Positions 18,043 through 27,133 of a stretch of 64,000 bases of DNA are shown one piece after another. Source of the stretch: Natronococcus sp. A-GB1. Its GTDB lineage: Archaea > Halobacteriota > Halobacteria > Halobacteriales > Natrialbaceae. The notes beneath the pieces are model-generated. The model made no database searches. It saw only the letters and a list, made by a program, of their open reading frames with translations, and was not told the DNA's origin. The stretch's first letter is position 1. Every line of letters starts with the position of its first letter. Made by a program: the position numbers and the translations under genes. Location of the stretch: contig NZ_JARUKW010000011.1 in NCBI RefSeq assembly GCF_029688845.1, forward strand, positions 109,782 to 173,781, read 5' to 3'.

Positions 18043-19107
18043 ATGAAGGAAACGACGTTTGCGGTACTCGGCACCGGCGGTATCGGACGACGAACGCTCG
18101 AAGTGAGCCGGCACAAGGAGGGGCTCACGCCCGTCGCGGCCTGCGATCGTCACGGCACCGCGATCGACTTCGACGGCCTGGACGTCGACGAACTGCTGGC
18201 GGCGACGGAGGGCAACATCGACAGCGATCCCGGCGACGTCGCGACGGACGGCGGCGCGGCCACCGCGGACGGCGAGGGGATCAAACAGCACGGCGAGGAC
18301 AGGGGAGTAGTCGCCTCCGAACAGGCCCGTCCCAGTGACGACCCCATCCAGGACGTCATCGATCACGGCGACGAGATCGACGCGGTTCTGCTGGCGCTGC
18401 CGAACTACGAACACGACTTCATCCCTCGCGTCGCCGACCGGTTCCTCGAGGACGGCTACGGCGGCGTGATGGTCGACGTCCTCAAGCGCTCGCGCGTGAT
18501 CGGCATGCTCGACGACCGCGAGGAAGCGTTCGAGGAGGCGGGGATCACGTTCGTCTGTGGCGCCGGCGCGACGCCGGGGCTGCTGACGGGCGCGGCCGCG
18601 CTCGCGGCCCAGTCGTTCGTCGAGATCGAGGAAGTGGAGATCTGGTGGGGTGTCGGCCTCGAGTCAGGGTACGAGGATAACCGCGGTACCGTCCGCGAGG
18701 ACATCGCCCACCTGCCAGACTACGACATCGAGGCCGCACGCGACCTCTCCGCCGAGGAGATCGAGGCAATCGTCGACGACCACGACGGCGTCATCGAGTT
18801 CGAGGACATGGAGCACGCCGACGACGTGTTGCTCGAGCGCGCGGGCGTCTGCGACGCCGAGGACGTCACGGTCGGCGGGCTCCTCGACGTTCGCAGCGAC
18901 GAGAAACCGACCACGACGACGGTCTCCGTGACCGGAACGACCTTCGACGGGGAGCGGGGAACGAACACCTTCCAGCTCGACGACGCGACGAGTATGGAAG
19001 CGAACGTCAACGGCCCCGCACTGGGCTACCTGCGAGCCGGCGTTCGCCGCAACCGCGCCGGCGAGTACGGCGTCGTCGGCCCGGCGGAGCTGCTGCCCCG
19101 TTTCTAA
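18043..19107 (+). CDS. bioU: BioU-type (S)-8-amino-7-oxononanoate synthase-linked suicide enzyme
   Basis: A 354-residue Rossmann-fold protein of the saccharopine-dehydrogenase-like group; the NAD-binding motif is LGTGGIG (residues 9-15). In cyanobacteria BioU makes diaminopelargonate from KAPA by donating the side-chain amino group of its own lysine, replacing BioA; haloarchaeal BioU proteins have also been reported. The gene lies between bioB and bioF, and no bioA is present in the operon. Lys148 (DVLKRSR) is the likely donor by position and context, but I did not align it. Residues 55-100 are an acidic insert. Start ATG 18043 fits the beta-strand before the motif. Confidence 0.75.
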   Translation: MKETTFAVLGTGGIGRRTLEVSRHKEGLTPVAACDRHGTAIDFDGLDVDELLAATEGNIDSDPGDVATDGGAATADGEGIKQHGEDRGVVASEQARPSDDPIQDVIDHGDEIDAVLLALPNYEHDFIPRVADRFLEDGYGGVMVDVLKRSRVIGMLDDREEAFEEAGITFVCGAGATPGLLTGAAALAAQSFVEIEEVEIWWGVGLESGYEDNRGTVREDIAHLPDYDIEAARDLSAEEIEAIVDDHDGVIEFEDMEHADDVLLERAGVCDAEDVTVGGLLDVRSDEKPTTTTVSVTGTTFDGERGTNTFQLDDATSMEANVNGPALGYLRAGVRRNRAGEYGVVGPAELLPRF

Positions 19108-19185
19108 GACGACTCGAGCGAACCCTGCAGTCGCCTCGGCGCGAACCGTGACAGTGAAAGCACGCGGCTGACTCCGTTTACTCGA

Positions 19186-20394
19186 ATGGAAGACCGCGGG
19201 TTCGACCTCGAGGGTCGACTCGACGCGCTCGTCGAGCACGACCTGAAACGATCGCTCGCGCCCGCCGACCGGGTCGCGGAGCGGGGGTACTTCGCGTCGC
19301 CGTCGGGAGGCGAGCTCCCGGTGCTCGACTCCGAGGAGGCGCTCGTGTTCGCCTCGAACAACTACCTCGGACTGACCGCCGACAAGCGCGTCCAGGACGC
19401 CGCGCGCCAGGCCGGGGCGACCGTCGGCACGGGCGCCGGCGCGAGCCGGCTCGTCACCGGCGACACGCTTGTCCACCAGGACCTCGAGCGGCTGCTCGCC
19501 GAGACCAAGGGCACCGACCGCGCGCTCGCCTTCTCGTCGGGGTACGCCGCCAACGTGGGCACGATCACCGCCCTCGAGCCGGACGTGATCTTCTCCGACG
19601 AGCGCAACCACGCGAGTATCGTCGACGGCTGTCGCCTCTCGGGCGCCGAGACGGTCGTCTACGATCACTGCGACGCTGCGAGCCTCCGGGCCGAGCTGGC
19701 CGCGCGCGCCGACCGACCGGGCGCCGCCGACGAGTCGTGGCTGATCGTCACCGACACCGTCTTCAGCATGGACGGCACCGTCGCCCCGCTCGAGTCGATC
19801 TGTGCCGTCGCCGAGGAGTTCGGTGCGTGGGTAATGGTCGACGAGGCCCACGCGACGGGGCTGTACGCCGACGGTGGTGGAATCGTCCAGGCCGAGGGGC
19901 TCGAGGATCGGGTCCACATCCAGCTCGGGACCCTCTCGAAGGCGCTGGCGAGCCAGGGCGGCTACGTCGCCGGCAGCGACGCGCTCGTCGAACTGCTGGT
20001 CAACGAGGCCCGTCCGTTCGTCTTCTCGACGGGACTGACACCGATGGCGGCCGCGGCCGCCAGCGAGGCCCTCCACCTCGCCCGCCACGGCGACGCCCGC
20101 GAGCGGCTCTGGGAGAACGTCGCCCACCTCCGCGACGGGTTCGAGTCGATGGGGTTCGAGGTGCCCGGCGAGTCCCAGATCCTGCCGATTGTGGTCGGCG
20201 ACCGCGAGGACGCGCTGGCTCTCGAGGCCGGAGTCCGGGACCGAAACGTAGTCGCACCGGCGATCCGGCCGCCGACGGTCCCCGAGGGAGCCTGCCGGAT
20301 CCGCGTCGCGCCGACCGCGGCTCACGACCGCAACGACGTCGTCGCCTGCCTCGAGGCGTTCCAGGCGGCCGGGACGGAGGTCGGACTCCTGTGA
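19186..20394 (+). CDS. bioF: 8-amino-7-oxononanoate synthase
   Basis: A 402-residue PLP enzyme of the alpha-oxoamine synthase family, which joins pimeloyl thioester and alanine to give KAPA. Visible motifs are GTGAGASRLVTG, the PLP-contact VDEAHATG (about 218-225) and the Schiff-base lysine Lys252 in LSKALASQGG. It lies 78 bases after bioU and overlaps bioD by four bases. Close relatives are 2-amino-3-ketobutyrate CoA ligases, but the operon context settles the role. Confidence 0.92.
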   Translation: MEDRGFDLEGRLDALVEHDLKRSLAPADRVAERGYFASPSGGELPVLDSEEALVFASNNYLGLTADKRVQDAARQAGATVGTGAGASRLVTGDTLVHQDLERLLAETKGTDRALAFSSGYAANVGTITALEPDVIFSDERNHASIVDGCRLSGAETVVYDHCDAASLRAELAARADRPGAADESWLIVTDTVFSMDGTVAPLESICAVAEEFGAWVMVDEAHATGLYADGGGIVQAEGLEDRVHIQLGTLSKALASQGGYVAGSDALVELLVNEARPFVFSTGLTPMAAAAASEALHLARHGDARERLWENVAHLRDGFESMGFEVPGESQILPIVVGDREDALALEAGVRDRNVVAPAIRPPTVPEGACRIRVAPTAAHDRNDVVACLEAFQAAGTEVGLL

Positions 20395-21077
20395 GCGACT
20401 CGACGACGGTCGCCGTCGTCGGCACCGACACCGGGGTCGGCAAGACCGTCGTCACGGCCGGGGTCACCCACGAACTTCGCGACCGCGGCGTCGGCGCCCG
20501 TGCCATCAAACCCGCACAGACGGGACACCCGCCCGACGACGACGCGGCGTTCGTCGCCGACGCCTGCGGGGCCGACGAGGCGGCGGTCTGTCTGCGCTAC
20601 CTCGAGGAGCCCCTGGCGCCGCGGGTCGCGGCCGAACGTGCGGACGACCCTCTCGAGTACGAGCCGCTGCTGGCTGACTGCCGTCGCGAGTGCGAGCAGG
20701 TGCCAGTCGCCCTCCTCGAGGGGATCGGCGGGCTCCGGGTTCCGCTGGCGGGCGACCGCGAGGTGATCGATCTGGTCGCCGACCTCGCCTCGATCGCGGT
20801 CGTCGTTACGCGATCGGGACTGGGCACGCTGAACCACACCGCGCTCACCGTCGACGCCCTCGAGCGACGCGGGGTCGACGTTCGCGGGATCGTCTGCAAC
20901 GAGTACGAGGGGGCGTCCGTCGCCGAGCGGACGAATCCCGGGGAGATCGAGCGCATGACCGACCGCCCCGTGGAGACGGTGCCGCCGCTTTCGGGTTCGG
21001 ACCCGACGGCGCTCGCGGACGGCGTTCGCGACGAGCTCTCGCAGTCGTTCGCCGATCGGCTCGTCGAAAAAGCGTAG
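20391..21077 (+). CDS. bioD: Dethiobiotin synthase
   Basis: This 228-residue protein has the P-loop GTDTGVGKT at residues 11-19 and the second BioD signature EGIGGLRVPL. It closes the ureido ring of diaminopelargonate with CO2 and ATP. It starts with GTG at 20391, overlapping the bioF stop (GTGA). The longer open frame upstream to 19737 is only a shadow of bioF. Confidence 0.93.
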   Translation: MSDSTTVAVVGTDTGVGKTVVTAGVTHELRDRGVGARAIKPAQTGHPPDDDAAFVADACGADEAAVCLRYLEEPLAPRVAAERADDPLEYEPLLADCRRECEQVPVALLEGIGGLRVPLAGDREVIDLVADLASIAVVVTRSGLGTLNHTALTVDALERRGVDVRGIVCNEYEGASVAERTNPGEIERMTDRPVETVPPLSGSDPTALADGVRDELSQSFADRLVEKA

Positions 21078-21084
21078 CTACCGG

Positions 21085-21270
21085 TTACAGCCTCGGTGCG
21101 GGTCGGTCGCCCTCCAGAACGGGGTCGTCGGTTCCAACCGCCGAGTCGGTCGTTGCCTCTACGAGCTGAGAGACGATCGCCGACTTCCGGTGGTTGACCT
21201 CGAGGTGGATCCGGAGATCCGTACGTTCCTCGTAGCCGTTCGAGCAGAGCGGACAGTCGTAGTCGGTCAT
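21085..21270 (-). CDS. Small C2H2-type zinc finger protein
   Basis: A 61-residue protein starting MTDYDCPLCSNGYEERTDLR, with Cys6, Cys9 and the histidine pair HLEVNH forming a C2H2 finger. The tail is acidic. Single C2H2 fingers of this size are common in haloarchaea and may bind DNA or protein. The ATG at 21270 puts the finger at the very N-terminus; the frame continues upstream but without a promoter. It is convergent with bioD, stopping eight bases away. Confidence 0.68.
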   Translation of the reverse strand: MTDYDCPLCSNGYEERTDLRIHLEVNHRKSAIVSQLVEATTDSAVGTDDPVLEGDRPAPRL

Positions 21271-21368
21271 TATTCTACACTCACCAGGAGTTGGTGTCCA
21301 CATCGACTGCCGTAATAGTGTCGATAGACTCACATTCGGACATGTCAGGTTGACAATAGCAGCCGCAG

Positions 21369-22859
21369 CTACATGAAATCAGAGAGACCGGACTGGTCAT
21401 CGTCGGGTTCCGCGGACTCGTCGGCCGCCCCCTCCGAGGGTGACTCATCGTCTCCGGTCTCGGCGACGACCTCGAGCGACCGCTGGTCGTCGCCGTCGTC
21501 CTCTTCGGCGTCCGCGTCGACGTCCTCGAGGTCGGCGTCGCTCAAGGTGCTCCCGAAGAACGCGCCGCCGGAGTGTTCGACCGCCTGCTCCTCGCGGTGT
21601 GCTTCGGCGTCGGCGACGATCGACTCGACCTTGTTGGTCGTCTTCCCGCTGCCGGTGACGAAGGAGACCTCGCCCTCGTCGAGTTCGTAGACGGCGGCCA
21701 TCCGCACGGTCAGCTCGCGGTTCTTGCAGTGGTGGGTCATCGCCGAGAGGAACGGCAAAATCTCCCGGCGGGCCGTCGCGACGCTGGTCCCCTCGCGTTC
21801 GGCGATGCGTTCGGCGATGGCGTCGCGAGTGTTTCTGGTCCCCTTGGTGCGGCCGAGCTTCGACCAGTAGCTCGGGGGTCCGTAGCGGGTCCAGCCACCC
21901 TTCGGCTCGCGGCGGGAGGCCGCGACCCCCGCGGTCATGTTATCGGTGGCGTACCGCCAGAACGAGTAGTTTTGCGTGGCTCGTACCCGGCCGAGCCAGC
22001 GGTCGGCGTTCGAGAGGAAGCCGTAGGCGTCGGCCAGCTCCTCGCCCGCGTAGTCCTTCGGAACGTTGTCCTCGATCCAGTTCAGCAGGTCGTCGGGCGT
22101 CTCGTCGACGTCGTAGGAGGCGTACAGTGCCCCCTGGGCGTCTTCCTCCTTGATCAGCGCGTCGAGGAAGTCGAAGATCCCCTCCGTGGTGTCGCGTTCG
22201 CCCGTGACGACATCCTCGACGGTCAGTCGCTCGGCCTCCTCGGCGATCGCCTGAAGGTCGTTGACCGCCGACCGGAGGTCGCCGCTGGTCGACTCGGCGA
22301 TCTGTTCGAGGGCTTCCTCCTCGAACTCGACGCCCTCGCGCCGGCAGATGTCCCGCAGCACCGGGACGATCGACCGCTTGGAGACGTCGCGGAACTCGAT
22401 CGTCTCGCAGGCGTTGCGCAGCGACTGGCTCATGTCGTAGAACTCGTTTGCGATCAGCACCACCGGCTGGCTCGCGTCCTTGACGACCCGCGTGACCTCG
22501 CGGGAGCCGCCGTAGTCGGCGTTGCCGTGGAAGTTGTCGGCCTCGTCTAAGATTACGAGCCGACGCCCGGAGCCGCCCGCGGTGAGGGTGCCGCTCTTTG
22601 CGGCCTCGCCCGCGACGCGCTCGATCACGTCGGCGCCGCGGCTGTCGCTGGCGTTGAGCTCCATCGCGGGCCAGCCCATGTCGTTGGCCAGCGCGTGGGC
22701 CGCGGAGGTCTTCCCGACGCCGGGGCTCCCGTGGACGATCACCGCCTTTCGGTGATCGTCCCAGCTCTCGGCCCACTCCTTGAGCTGGTCCCGGGCCTTG
22801 TTGTTGCCGCGCACCTCCGACAGCGTCGTCGGGCGGTACGTTTCGGTCCAGTCGCTCAT
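21369..22859 (-). CDS. rfcL: Replication factor C large subunit
   Basis: A 496-residue clamp-loader subunit that opens the PCNA ring onto primed DNA. Walker A is HGSPGVGKT (43-51) and Walker B is LVILDEADNF; the N-terminal MSDWTETYRPTTLSEVRG is typical. The C-terminus is long and very acidic (haloarchaeal feature) and ends in SGLSDFM, which recalls a PCNA-interacting peptide (Q-x-x-[LIM]-x-x-F: QSGLSDFM). The start at 22859 is the conserved one. Confidence 0.95.
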   Translation of the reverse strand: MSDWTETYRPTTLSEVRGNNKARDQLKEWAESWDDHRKAVIVHGSPGVGKTSAAHALANDMGWPAMELNASDSRGADVIERVAGEAAKSGTLTAGGSGRRLVILDEADNFHGNADYGGSREVTRVVKDASQPVVLIANEFYDMSQSLRNACETIEFRDVSKRSIVPVLRDICRREGVEFEEEALEQIAESTSGDLRSAVNDLQAIAEEAERLTVEDVVTGERDTTEGIFDFLDALIKEEDAQGALYASYDVDETPDDLLNWIEDNVPKDYAGEELADAYGFLSNADRWLGRVRATQNYSFWRYATDNMTAGVAASRREPKGGWTRYGPPSYWSKLGRTKGTRNTRDAIAERIAEREGTSVATARREILPFLSAMTHHCKNRELTVRMAAVYELDEGEVSFVTGSGKTTNKVESIVADAEAHREEQAVEHSGGAFFGSTLSDADLEDVDADAEEDDGDDQRSLEVVAETGDDESPSEGAADESAEPDDDQSGLSDFM

Positions 22860-22902
22860 TGACTCGTGGTTGGGACGAGCCGCGTTTAGTGGTTGCGGAG
22901 CG

Positions 22903-23277
22903 TCACTCCTCGGCAACCCTCTTTAGGTCGAGACGGGGTGCAACGTCCTCGTACGCGTCGTCGCTCGAGACGATAGTATCGCCGTCAGATTCGACGAGGT
23001 GGAGCGCGTCGAAGGGCGTGAAGCCGTGATCTTCGACGTAGGTCGCCGCCGCGACGACGGTATCCACGTCGCCTCGTACTTCGACGAGGGTAGCAGCGTT
23101 CGTGACGACGCGCTCGGTATCCCGGTCCTCGCGGTAGGCGACCAGTAGAAGCTCGATGAGCGTGAACTGCGAGGTCCACAGCTCGTCGCGGTGCTCACGG
23201 TACACCGTTTCGGCAGCGGCTCCCAACCAGTCGTCGTCCTTGATGAGCGCAAGGAGGAAATCGGTTTCAGCGTACAT
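22903..23277 (-). CDS. PIN domain protein (VapC-like toxin)
   Basis: A 124-residue PIN-domain ribonuclease candidate. The acidic metal-site residues appear as Asp6 (ETDFLLAL), Glu41 (TLIELLLVAY) and the FTPFDALHLVE segment (Asp about 90). Its ATG directly follows the stop of the AbrB gene (TAAATG), the usual coupling of antitoxin and toxin. It ends 43 bases before the rfcL start, so the pair may be co-transcribed with rfcL. Toxicity is inferred. Confidence 0.85.
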   Translation of the reverse strand: MYAETDFLLALIKDDDWLGAAAETVYREHRDELWTSQFTLIELLLVAYREDRDTERVVTNAATLVEVRGDVDTVVAAATYVEDHGFTPFDALHLVESDGDTIVSSDDAYEDVAPRLDLKRVAEE

Positions 23278-23508
23278 TTACCGTCCCGCTTCGTCGAGTG
23301 CGGCCTCTCGTGCGTCTTCGCGAAGTTCGTCGGCAGATTTGTCGACGTCCGCGAACTCGTCTCTGAGCGCCTCGAGCGGATCGTCGGCGATCGGAACGAG
23401 CTTGATTCCATCGGGGAGCTGAACGATGTGATACTGGTCGCCGTATCGCTCTCGGACTTCCTTCGGGAGCGTGAGACGGCCGCGGTCGTCTAGCGACGCT
23501 TCGGACAT
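23278..23508 (-). CDS. AbrB/SpoVT-type antitoxin
   Basis: A 76-residue protein with the swapped-hairpin AbrB fold: SLDDRGRLTLPKEVRERYG, followed by a strand turn (IVQLPDGIKLVPI) and an acidic tail that would contact the toxin. It is encoded immediately upstream of the PIN gene. The ATG at 23508 is chosen over the codon at 23535 because the minus-strand AT-rich block at about 23529-23538 sits at TATA distance. Confidence 0.82.
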   Translation of the reverse strand: MSEASLDDRGRLTLPKEVRERYGDQYHIVQLPDGIKLVPIADDPLEALRDEFADVDKSADELREDAREAALDEAGR

Positions 23509-24006
23509 GTCTCGTCGTACGGTGGGTAAAGTCAAAAGTTTTCCCCGAAGGATCCAAGGTGCCCATTAGTAGTAGAAATCTGGTCTGCTACGCTCGTTCG
23601 TGGGCCATAGTCCCAGCTATCCATCGAACCATCACCATATCATGCAGACCGCTTCGTCCAGTCGCTTACCCGTATGTGCTTAGGGTGGGCCGCGTTCGGT
23701 ACTTACGAAGCGTTACTCGACGACCACCTGCAGGCCGCACAAACTCCACGACTTCTCTCGCTGAGTTCGAGAAACTGTTTGAGGGCGTTCCCGGGTCAGT
23801 CCCGTCTGCGAGATAAAAAAAGGAAGAACCAGTGTAGAGCCCTATCTGTTGCTGTCTCGTACGTCTCCACGGGGCTGATCTACTCGCGTCTCGAGGCCAG
23901 AAAATCCGGCCTTAGCGGCGGGCTCCCGTCGGATGCGGAAAATATATCCTATTGTTTTTGGTAATAAAATTATGCGTACGCTGCTTACTTTGATACGAGA
24001 TTGGAG
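23509..24006. other. Non-coding stretch before the subtilase gene
   Basis: About 500 bases with no recognisable gene. Short frames on the plus strand (23559-23816, 23674-23964) have no motifs and non-acidic composition. The last 80 bases are AT-rich and hold the promoter of the next gene. Confidence 0.4.
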
Positions 24007-24013
24007 TTATAAA
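24007..24013 (+). promoter_or_regulatory. TATA box of the subtilase gene at 24039
   Basis: TTATAAA is centred 29 bases before the ATG at 24039, consistent with a leaderless message. Confidence 0.65.
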
Positions 24014-24038
24014 TGACCTGTCTACTACGTACGAATAT

Positions 24039-25295
24039 ATGGTACACAATACCTCGCGGCGGGCAGTGCTAGTGGGAACAGCAGGTCTCGGACTGGGAGC
24101 AGTTGGAACGGTAGTCGCGGACGACGACGACGACCTCGCACAGTACGTCGTCACCGGTGGCAACGCGGCACAGCTCGAGCGCAAGGGGTTCACCGTGGCC
24201 CACGAAATTTTGGACGCGAACGTCTACCTCGTCTGGGGACCTGCGGATTCGGATCCCAGCACCGCGAACGGTGTCGACGCGGCGTTCGAGGACTTCAGCT
24301 ACGAACTCGACGATCCGGAGCTATCGTCCGCGGTCGATACCGACGGGGCGCTCACCGACGAACAGTGGGACAAACACCTGATCGACGCCTTCGACGCCCA
24401 CGAGTACGCGACCGGTGCAGGAACCCGACTCGGCATCATCGACACCGGGGTCGATCACACGCATCCGGACCTTGGAAACGTCGACGTCGACGCGAGCCGA
24501 ACGTTCGTCGGCTGGGAAGAGTCCGATCACACCACCGATCGCGGGTTCCACGGCACACACGTCGCCGGTATCGCCGGGGCAACCGGAGCCGAAGGGATCG
24601 TCGGCGTCGCACCGGAGACCGAACTCGTCTCGCTTCGGGTCTTCCCCGACGAAGGCGGCGCGAACGTGGGCGACTCCTTCCTCGCACTCGAGTACGCGGC
24701 CGAACAGGGACTCGACGTCGTCAACATGAGCATCGGGAGCCCGCCACAGCTCTCCGAGGACAACCAGGAGGGGTTCCGGATCGCCCGCCAGCGGGTCGTC
24801 CAGAGCGTCCGTCGCCGCGGAACGACCGTCGTGACGAGTGCCGGCAACGATGCGACGAACCTCCAGCACGGAAACGAGTGCCGGACGTTCGAAGACGAGG
24901 ACGACGAGGAGTACGAGATCTGTGGCAACTGGCTCAGCCTCTGGGGCAGCCTCCCGGACGCGACGTCGGTCAGCGCGACGACCGAAGACGACGAACTCGC
25001 CGACTTCTCGAACTACGGGGCGAACGAGATCGCGGTCGGCGCACCCGGCGAGTCGGTTCTGTCGACGATACCCGAGACGCTTGATCAAAACGATATCTAC
25101 GGCCTGGCATCCGGCACATCGATGTCCGCTCCGCAAGTCGCCGGACTCGTCGGCCTCGTGCGCGAACTCGAGCCGGACGCCAACGCGAACCAGGTCGAGA
25201 ACGTCATCGAGCGCGGGGCGGAGGGTAGCGGTCGAGGCGACCCCGAAACGGGTGCCGGACGAATCAACGCGCTCGAGACCGTCAGAACGATCTGA
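24039..25295 (+). CDS. Secreted S8 family serine protease (subtilase), Tat-exported
   Basis: A 418-residue protease with a twin-arginine signal (TSRRAVLVGTAGLGLG), a short propeptide region and a catalytic domain with Asp135 (IIDTGVDHTHPDL), His171 (HGTHVAG) and Ser361 (GTSMSAPQVAG); the oxyanion Asn is in SAGND. There is no C-terminal extension, unlike classical halolysins. It probably acts outside the cell or in the envelope. Two Cys residues in CRTFEDEDDEEYEICG could form a disulfide. Confidence 0.9.
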   Translation: MVHNTSRRAVLVGTAGLGLGAVGTVVADDDDDLAQYVVTGGNAAQLERKGFTVAHEILDANVYLVWGPADSDPSTANGVDAAFEDFSYELDDPELSSAVDTDGALTDEQWDKHLIDAFDAHEYATGAGTRLGIIDTGVDHTHPDLGNVDVDASRTFVGWEESDHTTDRGFHGTHVAGIAGATGAEGIVGVAPETELVSLRVFPDEGGANVGDSFLALEYAAEQGLDVVNMSIGSPPQLSEDNQEGFRIARQRVVQSVRRRGTTVVTSAGNDATNLQHGNECRTFEDEDDEEYEICGNWLSLWGSLPDATSVSATTEDDELADFSNYGANEIAVGAPGESVLSTIPETLDQNDIYGLASGTSMSAPQVAGLVGLVRELEPDANANQVENVIERGAEGSGRGDPETGAGRINALETVRTI

Positions 25296-25395
25296 AAGCC
25301 CGGTTCGCTCTTCTTCGCCGAAGCGGAATCGATCGTCGGCGGCTGCCGGAAACAGCGAGCGCAGTCGCTAACTGACTCGAGCCCCAACCCGATCC

Positions 25396-26151
25396 ATGAA
25401 CGTCGCGATCGTCACCGTCGGCGACGAGTTGCTGGCGGGGACGACCACGAACACGAACGCCGCCTGGCTGGCCGAACAGCTGACCCAGCGAGGCGCGACC
25501 GTCGAACGGATTCTGACGATCCCCGACGACCGCGAGCTTATCGCCGACACCGTCGCCGACTGGAGCGAGACCTTCGACGCCGTGCTGGTCACCGGCGGAC
25601 TCGGCGGGACCCCGGATGACGTCACGATCGAGGCCGTTGCCGAAGGACTCGACCGGGAGCTTGTCGTCCGCAAGGAGATCTACGACAGCCTGACCGAGAA
25701 GGCCCGTCGGTTCCGCGAGGAGAACCCAGATCTCGTCGCGGAGTACGACCTCGAGATCGATCTCGAGGCCGCAGCCTCGCTTCCGGAGGGGGCGGTGCCG
25801 ATCGTCGTCGAGGAGGCGTGGGCGCCGGGCTGTACGGTCGAGAACGTCTCCGTCTTCGCGGGCATCCCCGAGGAGATGCGGGCGATGTTCCGCGAGGTTG
25901 CCGGAGAGTTCGCGGGTGAGGCGCGCTCCCGGACCGTCTACACGCCGGCCCCGGAGGGATCGCTGACGGCCGTCCTCGAGGGCGTGACCGACGAGTTCGA
26001 CGTTGCCGTCGGGAGCTACCCCCGCGGTGAGGATCGGCCCGGACGGATCCGCCTCTCCGGGTCGGACCCGGAAACGCTCGAGGCCGCCGCGAGCTGGATC
26101 GACGCGCGGATCGAGACGGTCGATCCCGCGACGCCGGCGTCGACCGACTGA
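25396..26151 (+). CDS. CinA/MoaB-like molybdopterin-binding domain protein
   Basis: The 251-residue protein starts with MNVAIVTVGDELLAGTTTNT and contains VTGGLGGTPDDVTIEAVAEG, the signature of the MoCF-biosynthesis domain in CinA N-termini. In CinA this domain hydrolyses ADP-ribose, and in MoaB/MogA it binds molybdopterin; which applies here cannot be told. There is no C-terminal NMN-deamidase domain. Archaeal orthologues of this size are common. Confidence 0.85.
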   Translation: MNVAIVTVGDELLAGTTTNTNAAWLAEQLTQRGATVERILTIPDDRELIADTVADWSETFDAVLVTGGLGGTPDDVTIEAVAEGLDRELVVRKEIYDSLTEKARRFREENPDLVAEYDLEIDLEAAASLPEGAVPIVVEEAWAPGCTVENVSVFAGIPEEMRAMFREVAGEFAGEARSRTVYTPAPEGSLTAVLEGVTDEFDVAVGSYPRGEDRPGRIRLSGSDPETLEAAASWIDARIETVDPATPASTD

Positions 26152-26230
26152 CCGTGATCCCGCCGACGGCCGCCGGTTTCGGGGACGCCGACTCCGGTAG
26201 CTACTTGGGCCGACCGGACGACCGTCGCGT

Positions 26231-26941
26231 ATGGGCGGCCGTGGACCCAAGCGAGAGCTCGCCGAGAAGATCGCCGGAGAGATCACGCTGAGCGACGACC
26301 CCGGCGCGACGTTGCGCAAGTGGCGTACCGATTTCGGCGTCTCCCAGACCGACCTGGCCAGCGAGCTCGAGGTATCCTCCTCGGTGATTTCGGACTACGA
26401 GAGCGGGCGCCGGGAGAGTCCCGGAATCGGTGTCGTGGGGCGACTCGTCGAGGGGTTGCTCGCGATCGACGAACGGCGCGGCGGCGACCGAATCCGCCAG
26501 TACGGCCGCGTGCTCTCGGCGGGGTTCGAAAGCGACGTCGTCTACGACCTCCGGGAGTACGCGACCTCGAAGCCGCTCGTGCAGCTGTACGACGAGATCG
26601 CCGCGACCGAGGTCGCGGCGGGCAGCACCGATCAGGTCAGCGGCCACACCGTCATCGACAGCATCGGGGCGATCACCCGCCTCTCGAGCGAGGAGTTCTT
26701 CCGGCTGTACGGCCAGAGCACGAACCGCGTACTGGTCTTTACCGGCGTCACGCGAGGCGAGGCCGTCGCCGTCGCGTTGCGAGTCGTCAACCCGACCCCG
26801 AACGCCGTCGTCCTCCACGGGATCGAGGAGGACGATCTCTGGGAGCATGCCGCCGATCTCGCCCGGATCGACGGCTACTCACTGGCCGTGACGACCGAAC
26901 CGCTCGAGGAACTGCTCGATCATCTCGTCACGCTCGAGTAA
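26231..26941 (+). CDS. XRE-type helix-turn-helix transcriptional regulator
   Basis: A 236-residue regulator with an N-terminal HTH of Cro/C1 type at about residues 37-70 (VSQTDLASELEVSSSVISDY) and a C-terminal conserved archaeal domain containing TVIDSIGAITRLSSEEFFRL. Regulators with this two-part layout are conserved single-copy genes in archaea. It is followed three bases later by the small membrane gene, and the two may form an operon. Confidence 0.85.
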   Translation: MGGRGPKRELAEKIAGEITLSDDPGATLRKWRTDFGVSQTDLASELEVSSSVISDYESGRRESPGIGVVGRLVEGLLAIDERRGGDRIRQYGRVLSAGFESDVVYDLREYATSKPLVQLYDEIAATEVAAGSTDQVSGHTVIDSIGAITRLSSEEFFRLYGQSTNRVLVFTGVTRGEAVAVALRVVNPTPNAVVLHGIEEDDLWEHAADLARIDGYSLAVTTEPLEELLDHLVTLE

Positions 26942-26944
26942 GGG

Positions 26945-27133
26945 ATGTCCGAGACACTGGCCCGGCGAAAGGATCTGTGGACGGCGGCGCTGACCGCCGT
27001 CTTCCTCGCGACGCTCGTCGTTGTCTATCTCGTCGACGAGCCCGAACTGTGGCTGGTGTGGGCGGTACTTACTGTCGTCGTCTCCGGAACGGTGATGGTG
27101 CTTTTCAACCGGGAGACGCCCCAGGAACCCTGA
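26945..27133 (+). CDS. Small two-helix membrane protein
   Basis: A 62-residue protein with two hydrophobic helices (about 11-29 and 34-53) separated by DEPELWL, and a short charged end. I do not recognise the family. It begins three bases after the stop of the HTH gene, and its own stop abuts the stop of the convergent gcvH gene (27133/27134) without any spacer. Confidence 0.65.
   Translation: MSETLARRKDLWTAALTAVFLATLVVVYLVDEPELWLVWAVLTVVVSGTVMVLFNRETPQEP

Noticed and set aside
18664..20325. 553-codon minus-strand frame opposite bioU and bioF
   Set aside because: Shadow of two recognised biotin genes in the same region.
23559..23964. Two short plus-strand frames before the first subtilase
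   Set aside because: No motif, no promoter, composition unlike real genes here.
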